Assembly: GCA_025462645.1 (NCBI GenBank)
Contig: JAOAPB010000067.1
Location: 35,940-99,939 of the forward strand
Direction: 5' to 3'
Origin: Edaphobacter sp.
GTDB taxonomy: Bacteria; Acidobacteriota; Terriglobia; Terriglobales; Acidobacteriaceae
DNA: 64,000 nucleotides
The notes under the pieces are model-generated. The model had not been told where the DNA came from and ran no database searches. It saw nothing but the letters and a program-made list of their open reading frames with translations. Positions within the stretch are counted from its first letter, which is position 1; each line of letters opens with the position of its first letter. The position numbers were made by a program, and so were the translations under genes. Positions 36,477 to 46,162 of the stretch are shown here, piece by piece.

Positions 36477-37220
36477 TCATTTAAGCCGTATCGTGCCTTC
36501 AACACTGTTGATAAGGATTTCGCGGAAGGGCAGCGCCCTGTCCCCGCGTGCGGCAAAGAACTCGTTCGCCTGCTGCCGATCGACAAGGGCTTCGACACCG
36601 ATCACTAAGGTCAAGTTCTTCACCGCTTCTGCGCCTCCATACTTCTTGATTTTCAGTTGAATCCCTTCCTCGATCCAACTGCCGTCTTCAGGCAATTCCG
36701 TGGCGACACCGAGTGAGTCAACCGTCACCTCGGCAGATTGCTCATCGCGAAACAGGACCACGTTGGACAGGTAGATGGAAAGCTCGGGATCCACCTCCAG
36801 CAGCTCCATGTAGCCGATTTCTGTAGGCTCGCCGGTTACAGGCGCTGGCCGGGCAGCGATGTACTCCGCAAGGGCTTCAACCTGGGCCTTGGGCATACCC
36901 GTCTTTGGGGTAGCTTCCAAAGCGGTGTAACCAACCGAAAGATGCGTTACGCCCTTCGCTTTAAGTTGTGCCGCAAGATCTCGATTGAGCCGAGCGAGGT
37001 TCTGATTGTCCGTTCTCACCTCATAGTCGTGTGGGATAGTGACTATCTGTACCATCCGCTCCGGATGCTCTTCGCTCACACTTACAAACAAAACATCCGC
37101 AGGTTCACGGTCGGTCGGTTCAACCCGATAGTCCGTGCCTAGCTCTTGATTCAAATAGTGGGCGGCTGCTTCGCCTTCAGCGATCTCACGACGTTTCTTT
37201 TCAACTTCCTTTGCGTTCAT
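36477..37220 (-). CDS. Hypothetical protein, 247 aa
   Basis: A 247-aa acidic protein. The N-terminal helix (KEVEKKRREIAEGEAAAHYLN) precedes a segment YRVEPTDREPADVLFVSVSE, like the PADV entry of small nuclease-like domains, then ERMVQIVTIPHDYEV. The PDRE-PADV spacing with a beta strand recalls PD-(D/E)XK cores, but I do not see a clear catalytic Lys pair, so no nuclease call is made. Divergent from the next gene, with about 84 bp between starts. Confidence 0.6.
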   Translation of the reverse strand: MNAKEVEKKRREIAEGEAAAHYLNQELGTDYRVEPTDREPADVLFVSVSEEHPERMVQIVTIPHDYEVRTDNQNLARLNRDLAAQLKAKGVTHLSVGYTALEATPKTGMPKAQVEALAEYIAARPAPVTGEPTEIGYMELLEVDPELSIYLSNVVLFRDEQSAEVTVDSLGVATELPEDGSWIEEGIQLKIKKYGGAEAVKNLTLVIGVEALVDRQQANEFFAARGDRALPFREILINSVEGTIRLK

Positions 37221-37304
37221 AAGGGGATACTAAATCACCGCTTCAGCGCCATCATCAATTTCCTTGAATGGCCATAACGCGAGAGGAACGGCGATACTGG
37301 ATGA

Positions 37305-39245
37305 GTGAGTGCGACCAAGCAAGGCGCGGCAAGTCAGGAGATGGTATTGGAAGGGCTGCGGGCCGAACTTGACCCGCTGTGGCAGGCTCGGTGGGCCGAC
37401 TGTGTCGTTCTGCATCTCGCAGACCACGCATACAGGCATATTGATTTGACACACGGCACGCCGGTGTCTGGCTTTACGAAGATGGATGACCCGCATTGGC
37501 GGGTAACCTCGCTAGGTTCGGACTCCGCAGTGGCAAACGCCTTTACGGATATGCTGTTACAGCACGCCTCAGAGCTCAACAGCATCTTCAGGGCCCGCAT
37601 GGTGAGCAAGCGCAGCACAAAGGAATTGCGGACAGTCCTCGCTTACGCCGTACCAAGGCTTATTGCTTCATCACAGGCCGAACTCATTCTGACTTCCGTT
37701 AGAGGGCCAAAGATCTGGCGTGCGCTGGCGGATAAGATTGCCCGAGAGCTTTACGAGGAAGAAGCCGCTGGAGACTGCCCGGAGTGGCTACTCTGGAATA
37801 AGCTGCTCATCTCGCGCTTCTTCCAGGGTTGTCTTCTTGATTCAGCACAACAGGCCGCTGGGCAGATGGACACCTTTCGCGCCGGTTTGCACGGCCCCCG
37901 GTCGCACCTGATCGCAATAGCGGAACGGATAGGCAAGACGGGGCTTATCGACCAACTTCCACCGCTAGTGTCAAGCACCGCCCCAAGCGGTATGACTTTT
38001 CAATCGGGCGCGTTTTCAGACCTCATCAAGGCGGTTGAGGGGGAGAGCAATAGGATTAGCCGACGTGCGGGGATCGTCCATCGTTTCTTAGACATAAATG
38101 CGCCAAGCCAGATCCCGGCTCACTTGCGTGAGAGGCTAACGCGTACGCAACTGGTGAACCAACGCGACCATGCATACCGGCAATATGAAGCAGCCTCCTT
38201 GGGCTTCGGCTCGCTTTGCTCGATAGAACAGTTATTGCGATCCTTAGCCTCTCACAAAGGGATCGCTCATCTCCGAGATAGCGGCATCCCAAAGCCGGTG
38301 GGCGGATGGCTGAGCAAACTGGGGTTGGATACTGACCTGTTCGACCTCTTCGACCAACTCTATTCCGCGAATGGCCCCAATCTACGGAATCGGGCCATGC
38401 ATTCGGGTCTATTCGAGACAAGTTCTCGAAGCTTGGAAGTGATTATCGCCGCGAGCTCCGTTGGGACGAAACCATTAGTGTTTAGTAATTCGACCGTTCC
38501 AGAGAACTTGTGCATGATCTTCTTGGAGAGTTTTAAGAAGCTCGATGACTACTGTGGCACTGTAGGACTCGCAAAGCCGGACTTTTCTTGGTCTCGCAGC
38601 CTGTGGCTGACTCCAGAGGAAGCAGATTTCGGACACAGGCTGCATTGTGACCTCCTCGATCCAGACGACGGACCCGAGTGGCGGGCGCAGCTAGTTCGGT
38701 TTGTAAAGCGATCCCTTCCTTGTTGCTACACCCAGCTCCAGACGGCGATATACGGCTGGCTTGAGCCCTTCAACCCAGACTCTAGCGTTCTGTTGTTTGT
38801 CATCTGGGGCAACATCTTCGAAGCCATCTATCGCCTCACGTTGCACCTTATTGGATTCAGTGCGATCCAGAGGAGCGATGTCGGACAAAATTTGCGGATG
38901 TTCCAGTACAGAATGCTGGATTCGACTGAAGGCGGGCTATGCTCGCCCGCCGCCCTGGAGGCGCTGGTCGAATGTTTGCAGCCTCAAGAACGCCCCATTG
39001 CTGAACGGACCATCGCGTTAGCTGTCAAGGTCAGAAACGCGCTGGCACACGGAGCAATCGTGGACTACGATGAACACAATCATCTGGCTGCGGGACACAT
39101 TGTGATCAAAGCTACGCAATTGCTTATGGAAGTGTCTAGGCGACACTGGGTTAGAGAAGCAGCCTACTTTCGCTCGCTCGGAAGCACGGGAAGCCCGGTG
39201 GAGAACTGGCTATCCGCCGAAGAGGACGTCTACGAATGGCCGTGA
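37305..39245 (+). CDS. 646-aa protein with HEPN-like RNxxxH motifs, abortive-infection candidate
   Basis: Mostly helical. Two R-x4-H motifs are visible: LRNRAMHSG at about residues 360-368, as in DUF4209-type proteins, and KVRNALAHGA at about 575-584 inside a C-terminal four-helix region. RN-x3-H is the signature of HEPN ribonucleases and of DUF4209/Abi-type proteins. A role in RNA cleavage during infection is an inference. Start is GTG 37305; an in-frame ATG at 37344 is possible. Standing alone between divergent neighbours. Confidence 0.6.
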   Translation: MSATKQGAASQEMVLEGLRAELDPLWQARWADCVVLHLADHAYRHIDLTHGTPVSGFTKMDDPHWRVTSLGSDSAVANAFTDMLLQHASELNSIFRARMVSKRSTKELRTVLAYAVPRLIASSQAELILTSVRGPKIWRALADKIARELYEEEAAGDCPEWLLWNKLLISRFFQGCLLDSAQQAAGQMDTFRAGLHGPRSHLIAIAERIGKTGLIDQLPPLVSSTAPSGMTFQSGAFSDLIKAVEGESNRISRRAGIVHRFLDINAPSQIPAHLRERLTRTQLVNQRDHAYRQYEAASLGFGSLCSIEQLLRSLASHKGIAHLRDSGIPKPVGGWLSKLGLDTDLFDLFDQLYSANGPNLRNRAMHSGLFETSSRSLEVIIAASSVGTKPLVFSNSTVPENLCMIFLESFKKLDDYCGTVGLAKPDFSWSRSLWLTPEEADFGHRLHCDLLDPDDGPEWRAQLVRFVKRSLPCCYTQLQTAIYGWLEPFNPDSSVLLFVIWGNIFEAIYRLTLHLIGFSAIQRSDVGQNLRMFQYRMLDSTEGGLCSPAALEALVECLQPQERPIAERTIALAVKVRNALAHGAIVDYDEHNHLAAGHIVIKATQLLMEVSRRHWVREAAYFRSLGSTGSPVENWLSAEEDVYEWP

Positions 39246-39330
39246 TGGAAAGGAACTGACTTCGGCAAGTTTGCGATCAGGGCCCCCTCCGGCACCTTCC
39301 CCTACGCTCAAGGAGGGAAAGTCAGGAACA

Positions 39331-41895
39331 CTATCGAACAGTCGCGACGCCTGACTGGAGCGGCATGACAAATGAATGCATGAACCCCCGATGCTCAAGG
39401 TTGCCGTTCTTGTCCTGCCCGAAGTCCCACAGTTTGACTAGCTTTTCGTCAACCTCTAGGACAACAGTCCACTGTTCAATTCGGTTTGGCACATACGCGA
39501 ACCCTCCGACCCGACAGTTTTTCGAGCTCGCAGTTGGATTTGTAGAATTGCCAAGTCTGAGAGTCCGTCCAAGACCCAAGCACCGGTTGATCCAAGCATT
39601 CGCATCGGATCTTTCCTTTGGAACTGGATTGATTGTGCTGAAGACAGCCATCTCCAGAGACTTTGAAAGATCATCAGCTATCAACCGAGGAAAGAGTTTT
39701 CCAAGATAACCATTTCCACTAAGTGCAAAGTCGTGTGAGTCTGGGGCTTCGTAAGTCCACACTGGCGGCACTACCTCTTCATAGTCGTAGCCAATTTCCC
39801 AGGCAAGCCAGCTCAAGAGAACGTTTAGACTTTTCAACTCCTCAGTACCTATGGCTTCATTCTCGACGGAGTTCCAGATTGCGTGAGTTGATGAGAATAG
39901 ATAAAACATCGACTTTGTCATGAGCTTGTACATCGCGTCGGGGTCAACAAGAGCGAAGCCCCGGTCTCTCCAGCGCCCCTGCATTTCAAGATGCTTGAGC
40001 TCCTTGATGATTGCGAGTACAGCAGTCAGCTGCGCTAACATCTCCGTGACTCGTTCTGGTTCCGCTGCCGCCAGCGCTTCTCGGGCCAACATTTTATTGA
40101 TGAGCGAACGAGACTTTGCAAAGACCGCTATTGCAATCGCCTCGTCCTCGATCAGCGAGGGTGACGGGGGCTCTACATCGTCATCTTGCCCTTCTTCTGG
40201 ATTCCCGGCAGCGGCATCACTGATAGTCTTGGGGATCGAAGGTTTAGGTATATGGAGTCTCTGAATCAATATGTCCAAGAGGTATCCCAAGTCACCACCT
40301 TCGAGGAGCTTGCGCTTACGTCGTTGACCGGCAATTTCATCGACGCTCATAGATAAGGATTCGGGGCGGTCTTTATCAGGTTTTTCGCTGGGGCGCATCG
40401 CCGAGCGCTTCACCGAAGTTGCGTGTTTTGTGACCTCTCCGGAAAATATCACCGCGCTGACTTGCTCAATCAAGCGTGAGATATCAGTCCCTGAATCTCC
40501 TATTTCTCCCAAGGCCACGCGGATCTGGTGTTGCTTGGATGACGCAGAACCAGCAAAAATTATAGCCGTATGATGAACGATGACTCGGGCGATGGTTGTC
40601 AGTTCATTTTTAAGAAGTAGTGACCGAATCACACCGGTATTATCCGCCAGTACGATTTCAACATTTGAACCTTCAGCAGTGAAGGTTGATTGCGTTGAGA
40701 TCAGACCGCCGTCACTATCCAACGGCAAGACGTCGGTGATCAGTTGCGCGTCGGGAAATTTAACCGTGATCTTCCTTGCGTCGGCATCCGCTGTTCCCAT
40801 GACAATGCGCGGGGAGCTCGGCTGGGTTGAGATCCTGAATTGACTTGCCTTAGCGGCCGTTGCCTCCAACGTCTCAGAGGGTATCGAAAGGAGTCCAAAC
40901 AAGCCGTCCAGTCCGGTTTTCACCAATGCGTCAAACGCGTTTCCGTCCTTGAGCAATATCATCGCCTCAGTGTTTGCTACCCCTGATTGAATTCCCCAAC
41001 CGGGACCACTTGGGTTCGCGCTACCGGAGATGAAAATCTTTCGCTCATCGAGACCTTCTATATAAACCGCCTTCGCATGTATGTATCTTCCCTTATCTTC
41101 AGTCCACAGCGTTCCTACATCGACAAACCGGGTCTTTGGGTCTCCAAGTGAGGTGGGAAGGTATACGGTGTTTGGGTCGATCCCCACCACAATCTCCGCC
41201 CCAGGCCATGTCGAGCGAATGGCCTTCAGAAACGCCAGCTTCTCGTCGAAGAACGCCCCGATCACAAGGACCCGACGAACTTCAAAGGTGACCGTATTCT
41301 TCAGTTGGGCGAATAGGCCTATCTCACCCGCTGTCTGCGAGAGAAAGATAGCTGAAATATCACTGGCATTTTCATTCAAGAATGGCTTTGTATGCTTTTG
41401 CAGCGAGAGGGCCGCTTGGATTAGTTCGGGGGGGCAGTACCCCAACGCGCTCTCAAGCCAAGTGGCGAGAGACTTCCAAATGTCGTTCAGGATACTTCCA
41501 GCATCCTCTCGCTTCTTCGCCGACAGCTCTATCAGGTTGGTCAGTTCTCGGTTGTACCCAAAGCCAGCAACGGTGAGGTTGTGACTTCCGATCAAAATCG
41601 ACGCCCGTTTGGGACCGACGAAGATGGCAATCTTAGGATGGAACGCCGCGCTGCTCCGGATCGGGATCAATGAATAGTCGTAGCCCGCATTTCGTGGACG
41701 GGTAGCCTCTGAATCCCATGCGGATGAGCATTGCGCAGCATCCATGAGGACAACGTTTTGACGACATCCATTGGCACGAAGACGACGCAGTATCACCTCT
41801 TCGTAGAAGGGCAAGGATGCGTTGAAAGTCGTTATGAGTGAAGCCTCATAGCCGGTGCGCTCCGCAATGTCGAGGATTGAGATCAGATCAGACAA
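39331..41895 (-). CDS. Phospholipase D-like nuclease, large
   Basis: Two PLD half-sites. The first is AAFHPKIAIFVGPKRASILIG with SHNLTVAG at about residues 82-110; the second is YIHAKAVYIEG and FISGSANPSG at about 271-298. HxK with downstream N/S is the active-site pattern of PLD-type nucleases. The remaining 550 residues are unknown and include Glu/Lys-rich helices. I prefer the TTG at 41895 (6 bases after GGAGGAG, 8-base overlap with the upstream gene); ATG 41958 would add 21 residues. PLD nucleases occur in DISARM (DrmC) and other defence systems, but this one is much larger. Confidence 0.8.
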   Translation of the reverse strand: MSDLISILDIAERTGYEASLITTFNASLPFYEEVILRRLRANGCRQNVVLMDAAQCSSAWDSEATRPRNAGYDYSLIPIRSSAAFHPKIAIFVGPKRASILIGSHNLTVAGFGYNRELTNLIELSAKKREDAGSILNDIWKSLATWLESALGYCPPELIQAALSLQKHTKPFLNENASDISAIFLSQTAGEIGLFAQLKNTVTFEVRRVLVIGAFFDEKLAFLKAIRSTWPGAEIVVGIDPNTVYLPTSLGDPKTRFVDVGTLWTEDKGRYIHAKAVYIEGLDERKIFISGSANPSGPGWGIQSGVANTEAMILLKDGNAFDALVKTGLDGLFGLLSIPSETLEATAAKASQFRISTQPSSPRIVMGTADADARKITVKFPDAQLITDVLPLDSDGGLISTQSTFTAEGSNVEIVLADNTGVIRSLLLKNELTTIARVIVHHTAIIFAGSASSKQHQIRVALGEIGDSGTDISRLIEQVSAVIFSGEVTKHATSVKRSAMRPSEKPDKDRPESLSMSVDEIAGQRRKRKLLEGGDLGYLLDILIQRLHIPKPSIPKTISDAAAGNPEEGQDDDVEPPSPSLIEDEAIAIAVFAKSRSLINKMLAREALAAAEPERVTEMLAQLTAVLAIIKELKHLEMQGRWRDRGFALVDPDAMYKLMTKSMFYLFSSTHAIWNSVENEAIGTEELKSLNVLLSWLAWEIGYDYEEVVPPVWTYEAPDSHDFALSGNGYLGKLFPRLIADDLSKSLEMAVFSTINPVPKERSDANAWINRCLGLGRTLRLGNSTNPTASSKNCRVGGFAYVPNRIEQWTVVLEVDEKLVKLWDFGQDKNGNLEHRGFMHSFVMPLQSGVATVR

Positions 41896-43588
41896 TAGAC
41901 TCCTCCAGGAGAGCCTTTCCGAGCGCAGTAAGCAGGAGACGTCCCGGATCAGATTCATGTTCCTTCAAAGCGCCTAAATCTTCGAGGATGCGCAAGCTTT
42001 GGCGAATGCGGGGGAGCGTTCGAGTTGGCGGCGGAATGTCTCCGATGACTTGTAGACCATTCTCAGCCGGCCGAATGTGGAAGCTGCTGGTCCTGGTCTG
42101 CCAGAGCTTGCGAAGCGCGACGGTGAGATGGGTATTCAAGCACCATCCGATCAAATCCTTCGCCACATCGCTCAATGGTGCGGATGCCCAAGCGGCGGAT
42201 CGATTATGGAAGCTGACGAGATTAATCGGATACGTCTCCAGATCCTCAGCCTGAATCAGAAGGTTCCCGTAAGCGGATGGGAAATCTGCGTGCCGTCCTG
42301 CAAGCGAAGCGAGCAACAGAATCGCGCTGGCGATCAAGTGATGCGGCGGTTTCTTTTGGGCATACCAATCTGCGACGAGCTGATCCTCAAGCGAGAATTC
42401 GTGCATCGGATCTTCCCATCGAGCTAATGAAGGGCCGCTACTCTGTACCCTTTCGACCAAATCCGCAAAGGTGTTCGCTTCTAGCGATTCAAGTGCTCCC
42501 CTAAAGTTGGCATTCACTGCAAAGTGTTCGCTGAAGCTCTCAACGGATTCGTAGTGGGTGAAGTCGTCGGACGCTTCTTGACGCAGCTGGTTCAAGCTTG
42601 CAGCAAAAACGATCAAGCAAGCACATGAGAGAAGGTCGTTACGTTCATAGATCGACCACAGTTTGCGAGTCTCTACGAGCGACGGTGGCACATCCCAAGC
42701 AACACCGTTTGACAATGCGCCGGAGTAGACAATTGGCCGAAACGTCCACTCAGACAGCCATATCTCGTTGGATGGTGAGAGCGAATCTGCGAGATTCAAA
42801 ATAAGGGCCAGCGTTTGGCGCCTCTGTAGACCTCTCAGATTTCCCACGCGGTCACTGTAGCCCTTCCGCACAAAAAACATGTCAAGCAGCAGGTCTTGTT
42901 CGTCGGAACCGTCTTTCAGCAGATGCGGTGAGAAGTCCTTCAGTGCAATTAAGTCCTCGATGGTGATTACATCGAGCTCAACAGCAGCCCAGAAAGCGTC
43001 GGACGGGAGCACGCTGTCGAAGGAGTTTGCCAATACTTTGCCGAATTCTTCCGTGTACTTTATCCAGGGACCAGAAGGAGCCTTTGCACAAACACCAAGT
43101 TCAGCGAGTGAACCGACGTAATACTGGCCTAAGCCCCCCATGCGGTTCTTGAAATATCGCTCGTCCGATTCTTCTTGAGTCGCGTAGTCGGAAAGACGAA
43201 GGGGAGTACCGCTCGTCAGGCGGTCAAGGGCAGGCAGCAGACGGAGGCGTCCGATCATCGCTTCGGCCTGTCGAACGCTTCCAGATGTCTTCGATTCTTG
43301 GGCAGCAATCAGCGTGTAGAGACAATCTGCCCTACGGTAAAGCTCGACATAACGGTCTTCATTGGCCGCGGGGAACCGTTTATCCAGCGACCATGCGACC
43401 CATGGATAGAAGGAAAAATAACGCGCTCGATCTGTCACGTTTGTAATGCCTGGGAGGAGTTGGGAGTACGTGAGTTCGCAAGGCGCTTGGCATCCGAGCT
43501 GATCCTGCCCTCGGATCTGCCGAGGTGCGGAAACCCAGTCTGTTTCTACCTGCTGTGTGGCATTTGACACTAGGACTTCTATCTTCAC
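41888..43588 (-). CDS. Unknown 566-aa partner of the PLD protein
   Basis: A 566-aa protein beginning at GTG 43588. An aromatic N-terminal segment (PGITNVTDRARYFSFYPWVAW, residues about 48-68, abridged in the family to ITNVTxRxRYxxFY in my memory) is followed by helical regions. The last 55 residues look like a winged helix (RTLPRIRQSLRILEDLGAL then LLLTALGKALLEE). The start of the PLD gene lies inside its 3' end, so the two are translationally coupled and likely act together. No named family recognised. Confidence 0.7.
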   Translation of the reverse strand: MKIEVLVSNATQQVETDWVSAPRQIRGQDQLGCQAPCELTYSQLLPGITNVTDRARYFSFYPWVAWSLDKRFPAANEDRYVELYRRADCLYTLIAAQESKTSGSVRQAEAMIGRLRLLPALDRLTSGTPLRLSDYATQEESDERYFKNRMGGLGQYYVGSLAELGVCAKAPSGPWIKYTEEFGKVLANSFDSVLPSDAFWAAVELDVITIEDLIALKDFSPHLLKDGSDEQDLLLDMFFVRKGYSDRVGNLRGLQRRQTLALILNLADSLSPSNEIWLSEWTFRPIVYSGALSNGVAWDVPPSLVETRKLWSIYERNDLLSCACLIVFAASLNQLRQEASDDFTHYESVESFSEHFAVNANFRGALESLEANTFADLVERVQSSGPSLARWEDPMHEFSLEDQLVADWYAQKKPPHHLIASAILLLASLAGRHADFPSAYGNLLIQAEDLETYPINLVSFHNRSAAWASAPLSDVAKDLIGWCLNTHLTVALRKLWQTRTSSFHIRPAENGLQVIGDIPPPTRTLPRIRQSLRILEDLGALKEHESDPGRLLLTALGKALLEESIV

Positions 43589-43750
43589 ACCTTAGAGCTC
43601 TCCGCCGTCAAACAAAACGGTTGCTTTTCGTGGGTCAGGCCGGAAGAGCCACAATGTGCGGTTTGAGGATTAGAGTGTTGCGACTTGTCCAAGTGAACGA
43701 GGCGTCCTTCGTACAGGCATTCCATCTCTAGGCCGAATAGCCTATTTGTC

Positions 43751-44134
43751 TTAACTCACCCTTCGTCGGCTCGTCGCAGGCTCGCAGGAGCGCAATAAGG
43801 CGTCCGCGTATGCCATTGCCGTTCTTCGAGCGGCCTCTGGGGTCGCAAAGACAACGAGCAACACCAGAACACGAACGGCAACCGCTATCGAAAACATCAA
43901 CGCGTCCAGGGACGCAGGTCTATGCTCCACGAAGACCCAAATCTGCGCGGCAACCCGCAGAGTCGTCCTGTGTTCATCGCATCGGGCGCAAGCCCGCTCT
44001 CTTCCTGGGTGTGGTGGAGGTAGGGACACGCGACAAAAGCAACAGGTCTTTCCCGCCAACCTCATTCTCGCCGTTGATCCACGCTCGCCGCCCATATTTC
44101 GACTGTAGGCGATGAAATAGCGAAAGTAATCCAC
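43751..44134 (-). CDS. Possible small Cys-pair membrane protein, 127 aa
   Basis: A 127-aa frame with GKTCCFCRVSLPPP and ERACARCDEH (two Cys pairs, zinc-ribbon-like, residues about 28-52), then a hydrophobic segment (about 82-97) and a helical tail. The Cys spacing and hydrophobic segment support coding, but the GTG start lacks a clear SD and the rest is Arg-rich as in shadow frames. Treat as tentative. Confidence 0.35.
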   Translation of the reverse strand: MDYFRYFIAYSRNMGGERGSTARMRLAGKTCCFCRVSLPPPHPGRERACARCDEHRTTLRVAAQIWVFVEHRPASLDALMFSIAVAVRVLVLLVVFATPEAARRTAMAYADALLRSCEPATSRRRVS

Positions 44135-44184
44135 AGCCCTTATATGCGGACAAATTCCATAAATGCTGTAGGGTGGAAGTCCGA

Positions 44185-45780
44185 TTAGATGTTGATCTCT
44201 TGGTCATAAGCCGCAAGTTCGGTGAGTGCCGAAAGACCTTTCGCGTCAATCTGCTTCGCTGATCTCGCTACAGACATGCCAATGAACTTCGCGAATGGCT
44301 GGATATCCATCTCGATGCTGGCCCGATCCAACGCTGAGAGATAGGCTGTACGGTCTCCGACCTCAATTACTGTCCAGGGATAACCGCCCGAGGCCAGCAT
44401 GGCGTTCATGAGGAAGCGAGCCATACGGCCATTGCCGTCTGGATAAGGATGAATGTAGCCAAACATCCAGTGCCCGAGCACAGCGCGGACGCTCGCTTCG
44501 GATTCCTGTTCCAGTAAGTCAAACAGTGCCGGCATGGCGTCCCGAACAGCTTCCCACCGAGGCGGAACGTACCGCGATGTACGCAAATACACCGCATCAT
44601 TCCGGTAGCCGGCGAGGGCTCCTGCTTCAATTAAGCCGGCAGCGACACATGGCTGGAAGAGTTCACGGTACCACTCTCTATGCGCTGATCGTGCCAAAGT
44701 TCCGGCGTTGGCTCCAGCAATCACCTGTTCGACCGTTTGTTTCACTTTCCCAAAGGCCTGCCAATAGCCACGCGCCGCCAGGGCGTCGCGGCTTTGTCGG
44801 TCGTTGTCGTGATGTTCAGGATTCCAGTCGCCCCGCTGTACACGCTCAATCAGTTCCGGAGTGACGTTGTAGCCTTCGATGGAAAGGGAATGGTACGCGT
44901 CGCTTTTATAAATTTCGTCTACGGAATATAGATACGCCTGTCGATCCGTGGGAAGTCCGGGAGCCCTCGGAAACGCAGCGATAACCTCGCCGCGCATCGA
45001 CTCCCACATTGCCTGCAATCGCCCGACTATGGGCGATGTCCCGGTCTCCAGGACGCCAAATACATGTCCTTCTGTGAACGGGTCGCTCTCGCGCACGTCG
45101 TAGTCAGCGGCCTTCATTGTCGTCACAATTTCATCGGCGATATCGGCTCTGCCGATGCGCCGGAAAGCGCCGGACAGATGACCAGCTTTTGCGGAGTGGC
45201 CGCCATTCAACAGCAGCCGCAGAATGTCGGTCGCATCCCGGATGCCTGACAGGACGACCCTCGTTTCGATGGGATTTCTGGCAAAGAACGGCTCCGGAAT
45301 TTTCACGAGAGCCGAGGCTGGAGAGAACAGTCTCAAGCCGCCTTTATCCGAGAGATCGCTTGGGGAAGGAGTCCCGGATTGCTTGAGATCATAGACGGAA
45401 GTTCCAAACAGCAGTTGCATCGTGTGATTCGTCCCCTTGGGGCTATACACAACGACCTGCGTCGGAATGACGGTGTTCTCGGCATGGAGCAGAAGCGATT
45501 GCTCGGGGGAAAGGTGCCAAGCCTTGCCGAATCGTTCATCGAAATACCTTGCACAGAACTCCCAAAAGGAGGCGTACCAAGGGGTGCTGTCGCCGGCGCG
45601 CGAATTCGGGCTTGAGGACATCAGCCAGCCCTTGACTACCTCCCGGAGGAATCCGTTCCGCAGTAGCCTTTCCCGATGGGTGCGGGTCAGTTCCTTCGAC
45701 CGAAACACGCGGCGTCCGTTCGTCTGGAGCGTCCGAAGTGTGGTGAGGGATTCAGCAAGCTTTTCATTGGGTTTCGGCAT
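44185..45780 (-). CDS. Fic-family protein with AbiEi-like N-terminal domain
   Basis: A 531-aa protein. The Fic core motif HPYPDGNGRMARFLMN is at about residues 441-456, with helices before it (MPALFDLLEQESE, LGHWMFGYI). Fic enzymes transfer AMP or similar groups to target proteins. The N-terminal part (about 1-130) resembles the AbiEi antitoxin winged helix: a short helical start, then LLRNGFLREVVKGWLMSSSP. An SIEGYN segment lies near residue 297, a plausible inhibitory-helix (S/T-x-x-x-E/G-N) region. ATG at 45780 with GGGGGA SD. Preceded by 24-bp direct repeats. Confidence 0.85.
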   Translation of the reverse strand: MPKPNEKLAESLTTLRTLQTNGRRVFRSKELTRTHRERLLRNGFLREVVKGWLMSSSPNSRAGDSTPWYASFWEFCARYFDERFGKAWHLSPEQSLLLHAENTVIPTQVVVYSPKGTNHTMQLLFGTSVYDLKQSGTPSPSDLSDKGGLRLFSPASALVKIPEPFFARNPIETRVVLSGIRDATDILRLLLNGGHSAKAGHLSGAFRRIGRADIADEIVTTMKAADYDVRESDPFTEGHVFGVLETGTSPIVGRLQAMWESMRGEVIAAFPRAPGLPTDRQAYLYSVDEIYKSDAYHSLSIEGYNVTPELIERVQRGDWNPEHHDNDRQSRDALAARGYWQAFGKVKQTVEQVIAGANAGTLARSAHREWYRELFQPCVAAGLIEAGALAGYRNDAVYLRTSRYVPPRWEAVRDAMPALFDLLEQESEASVRAVLGHWMFGYIHPYPDGNGRMARFLMNAMLASGGYPWTVIEVGDRTAYLSALDRASIEMDIQPFAKFIGMSVARSAKQIDAKGLSALTELAAYDQEINI

Positions 45781-45800
45781 AGTCCCCCTCTAGGGGTATT

Positions 45801-45879
45801 ACAAGCGTCTTGTGTCGCGCAAATACAAGCATATTACGTCGTGCGGACACAAGCAAATAGCGTTGTCTATCTGCAAGCC
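45801..45879. repeat. 24-bp iterons upstream of fic
   Basis: ACAAGC recurs at 45801, 45825 and 45849, exactly 24 bases apart, with a weaker GCAAGC at 45873-45874. The unit resembles ACAAGC, 7-8 variable bases, then GTCG-GC. It lies 20-100 bp before the fic start, so an operator array for the AbiEi-like DNA-binding domain is plausible. Confidence 0.55.
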
Positions 45880-45925
45880 CTACTTCGGGAGCGCGTGTGC
45901 CGCGCCTCGCGGAATTTGCAGAGCG

Positions 45926-46162
45926 TCATATTTTCTTTACGATTCCGCGCTTCACCCAATTACGCAAATGCCATTCCACGGAGTTGCGGACAGACGGTTC
46001 GGTCTTGAGAAGGGATGCGTAACGGCGGTACTCGCATTGCTTAACGATTTGGTCTAACGAGACAGGGCCGTCGCTGAATTCTTCCATGACATCGTAGAGC
46101 CGAGTTTCCTGACCGTCGCCCAGCGTTGGCCTTGCTTTCGATGTCAGAGTGTAGATGTCCAT
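45926..46162 (-). CDS. Small winged-helix-like protein, 78 aa
   Basis: A 78-aa protein whose second half (SLDQIVKQCEYRRYASLL, VRNSVEWHLRNWVKRGIVKK) fits a small winged-helix DNA-binding fold. It lies upstream of fic on the same strand, with the iterons between. Could be a regulator of the fic module; unproven. Confidence 0.6.
   Translation of the reverse strand: MDIYTLTSKARPTLGDGQETRLYDVMEEFSDGPVSLDQIVKQCEYRRYASLLKTEPSVRNSVEWHLRNWVKRGIVKKI

Noticed and set aside
39331..41895. Treating the PLD protein as DrmC of the DISARM-like operon
   Set aside because: It is about 6 kb away in a separate coupled pair, far larger than DrmC, and sits beyond the ardC junction.
45801..45879. CRISPR array from the 24-bp periodic repeats
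   Set aside because: Only three to four units, with no conserved full repeat and no spacer pattern; iterons fit better.
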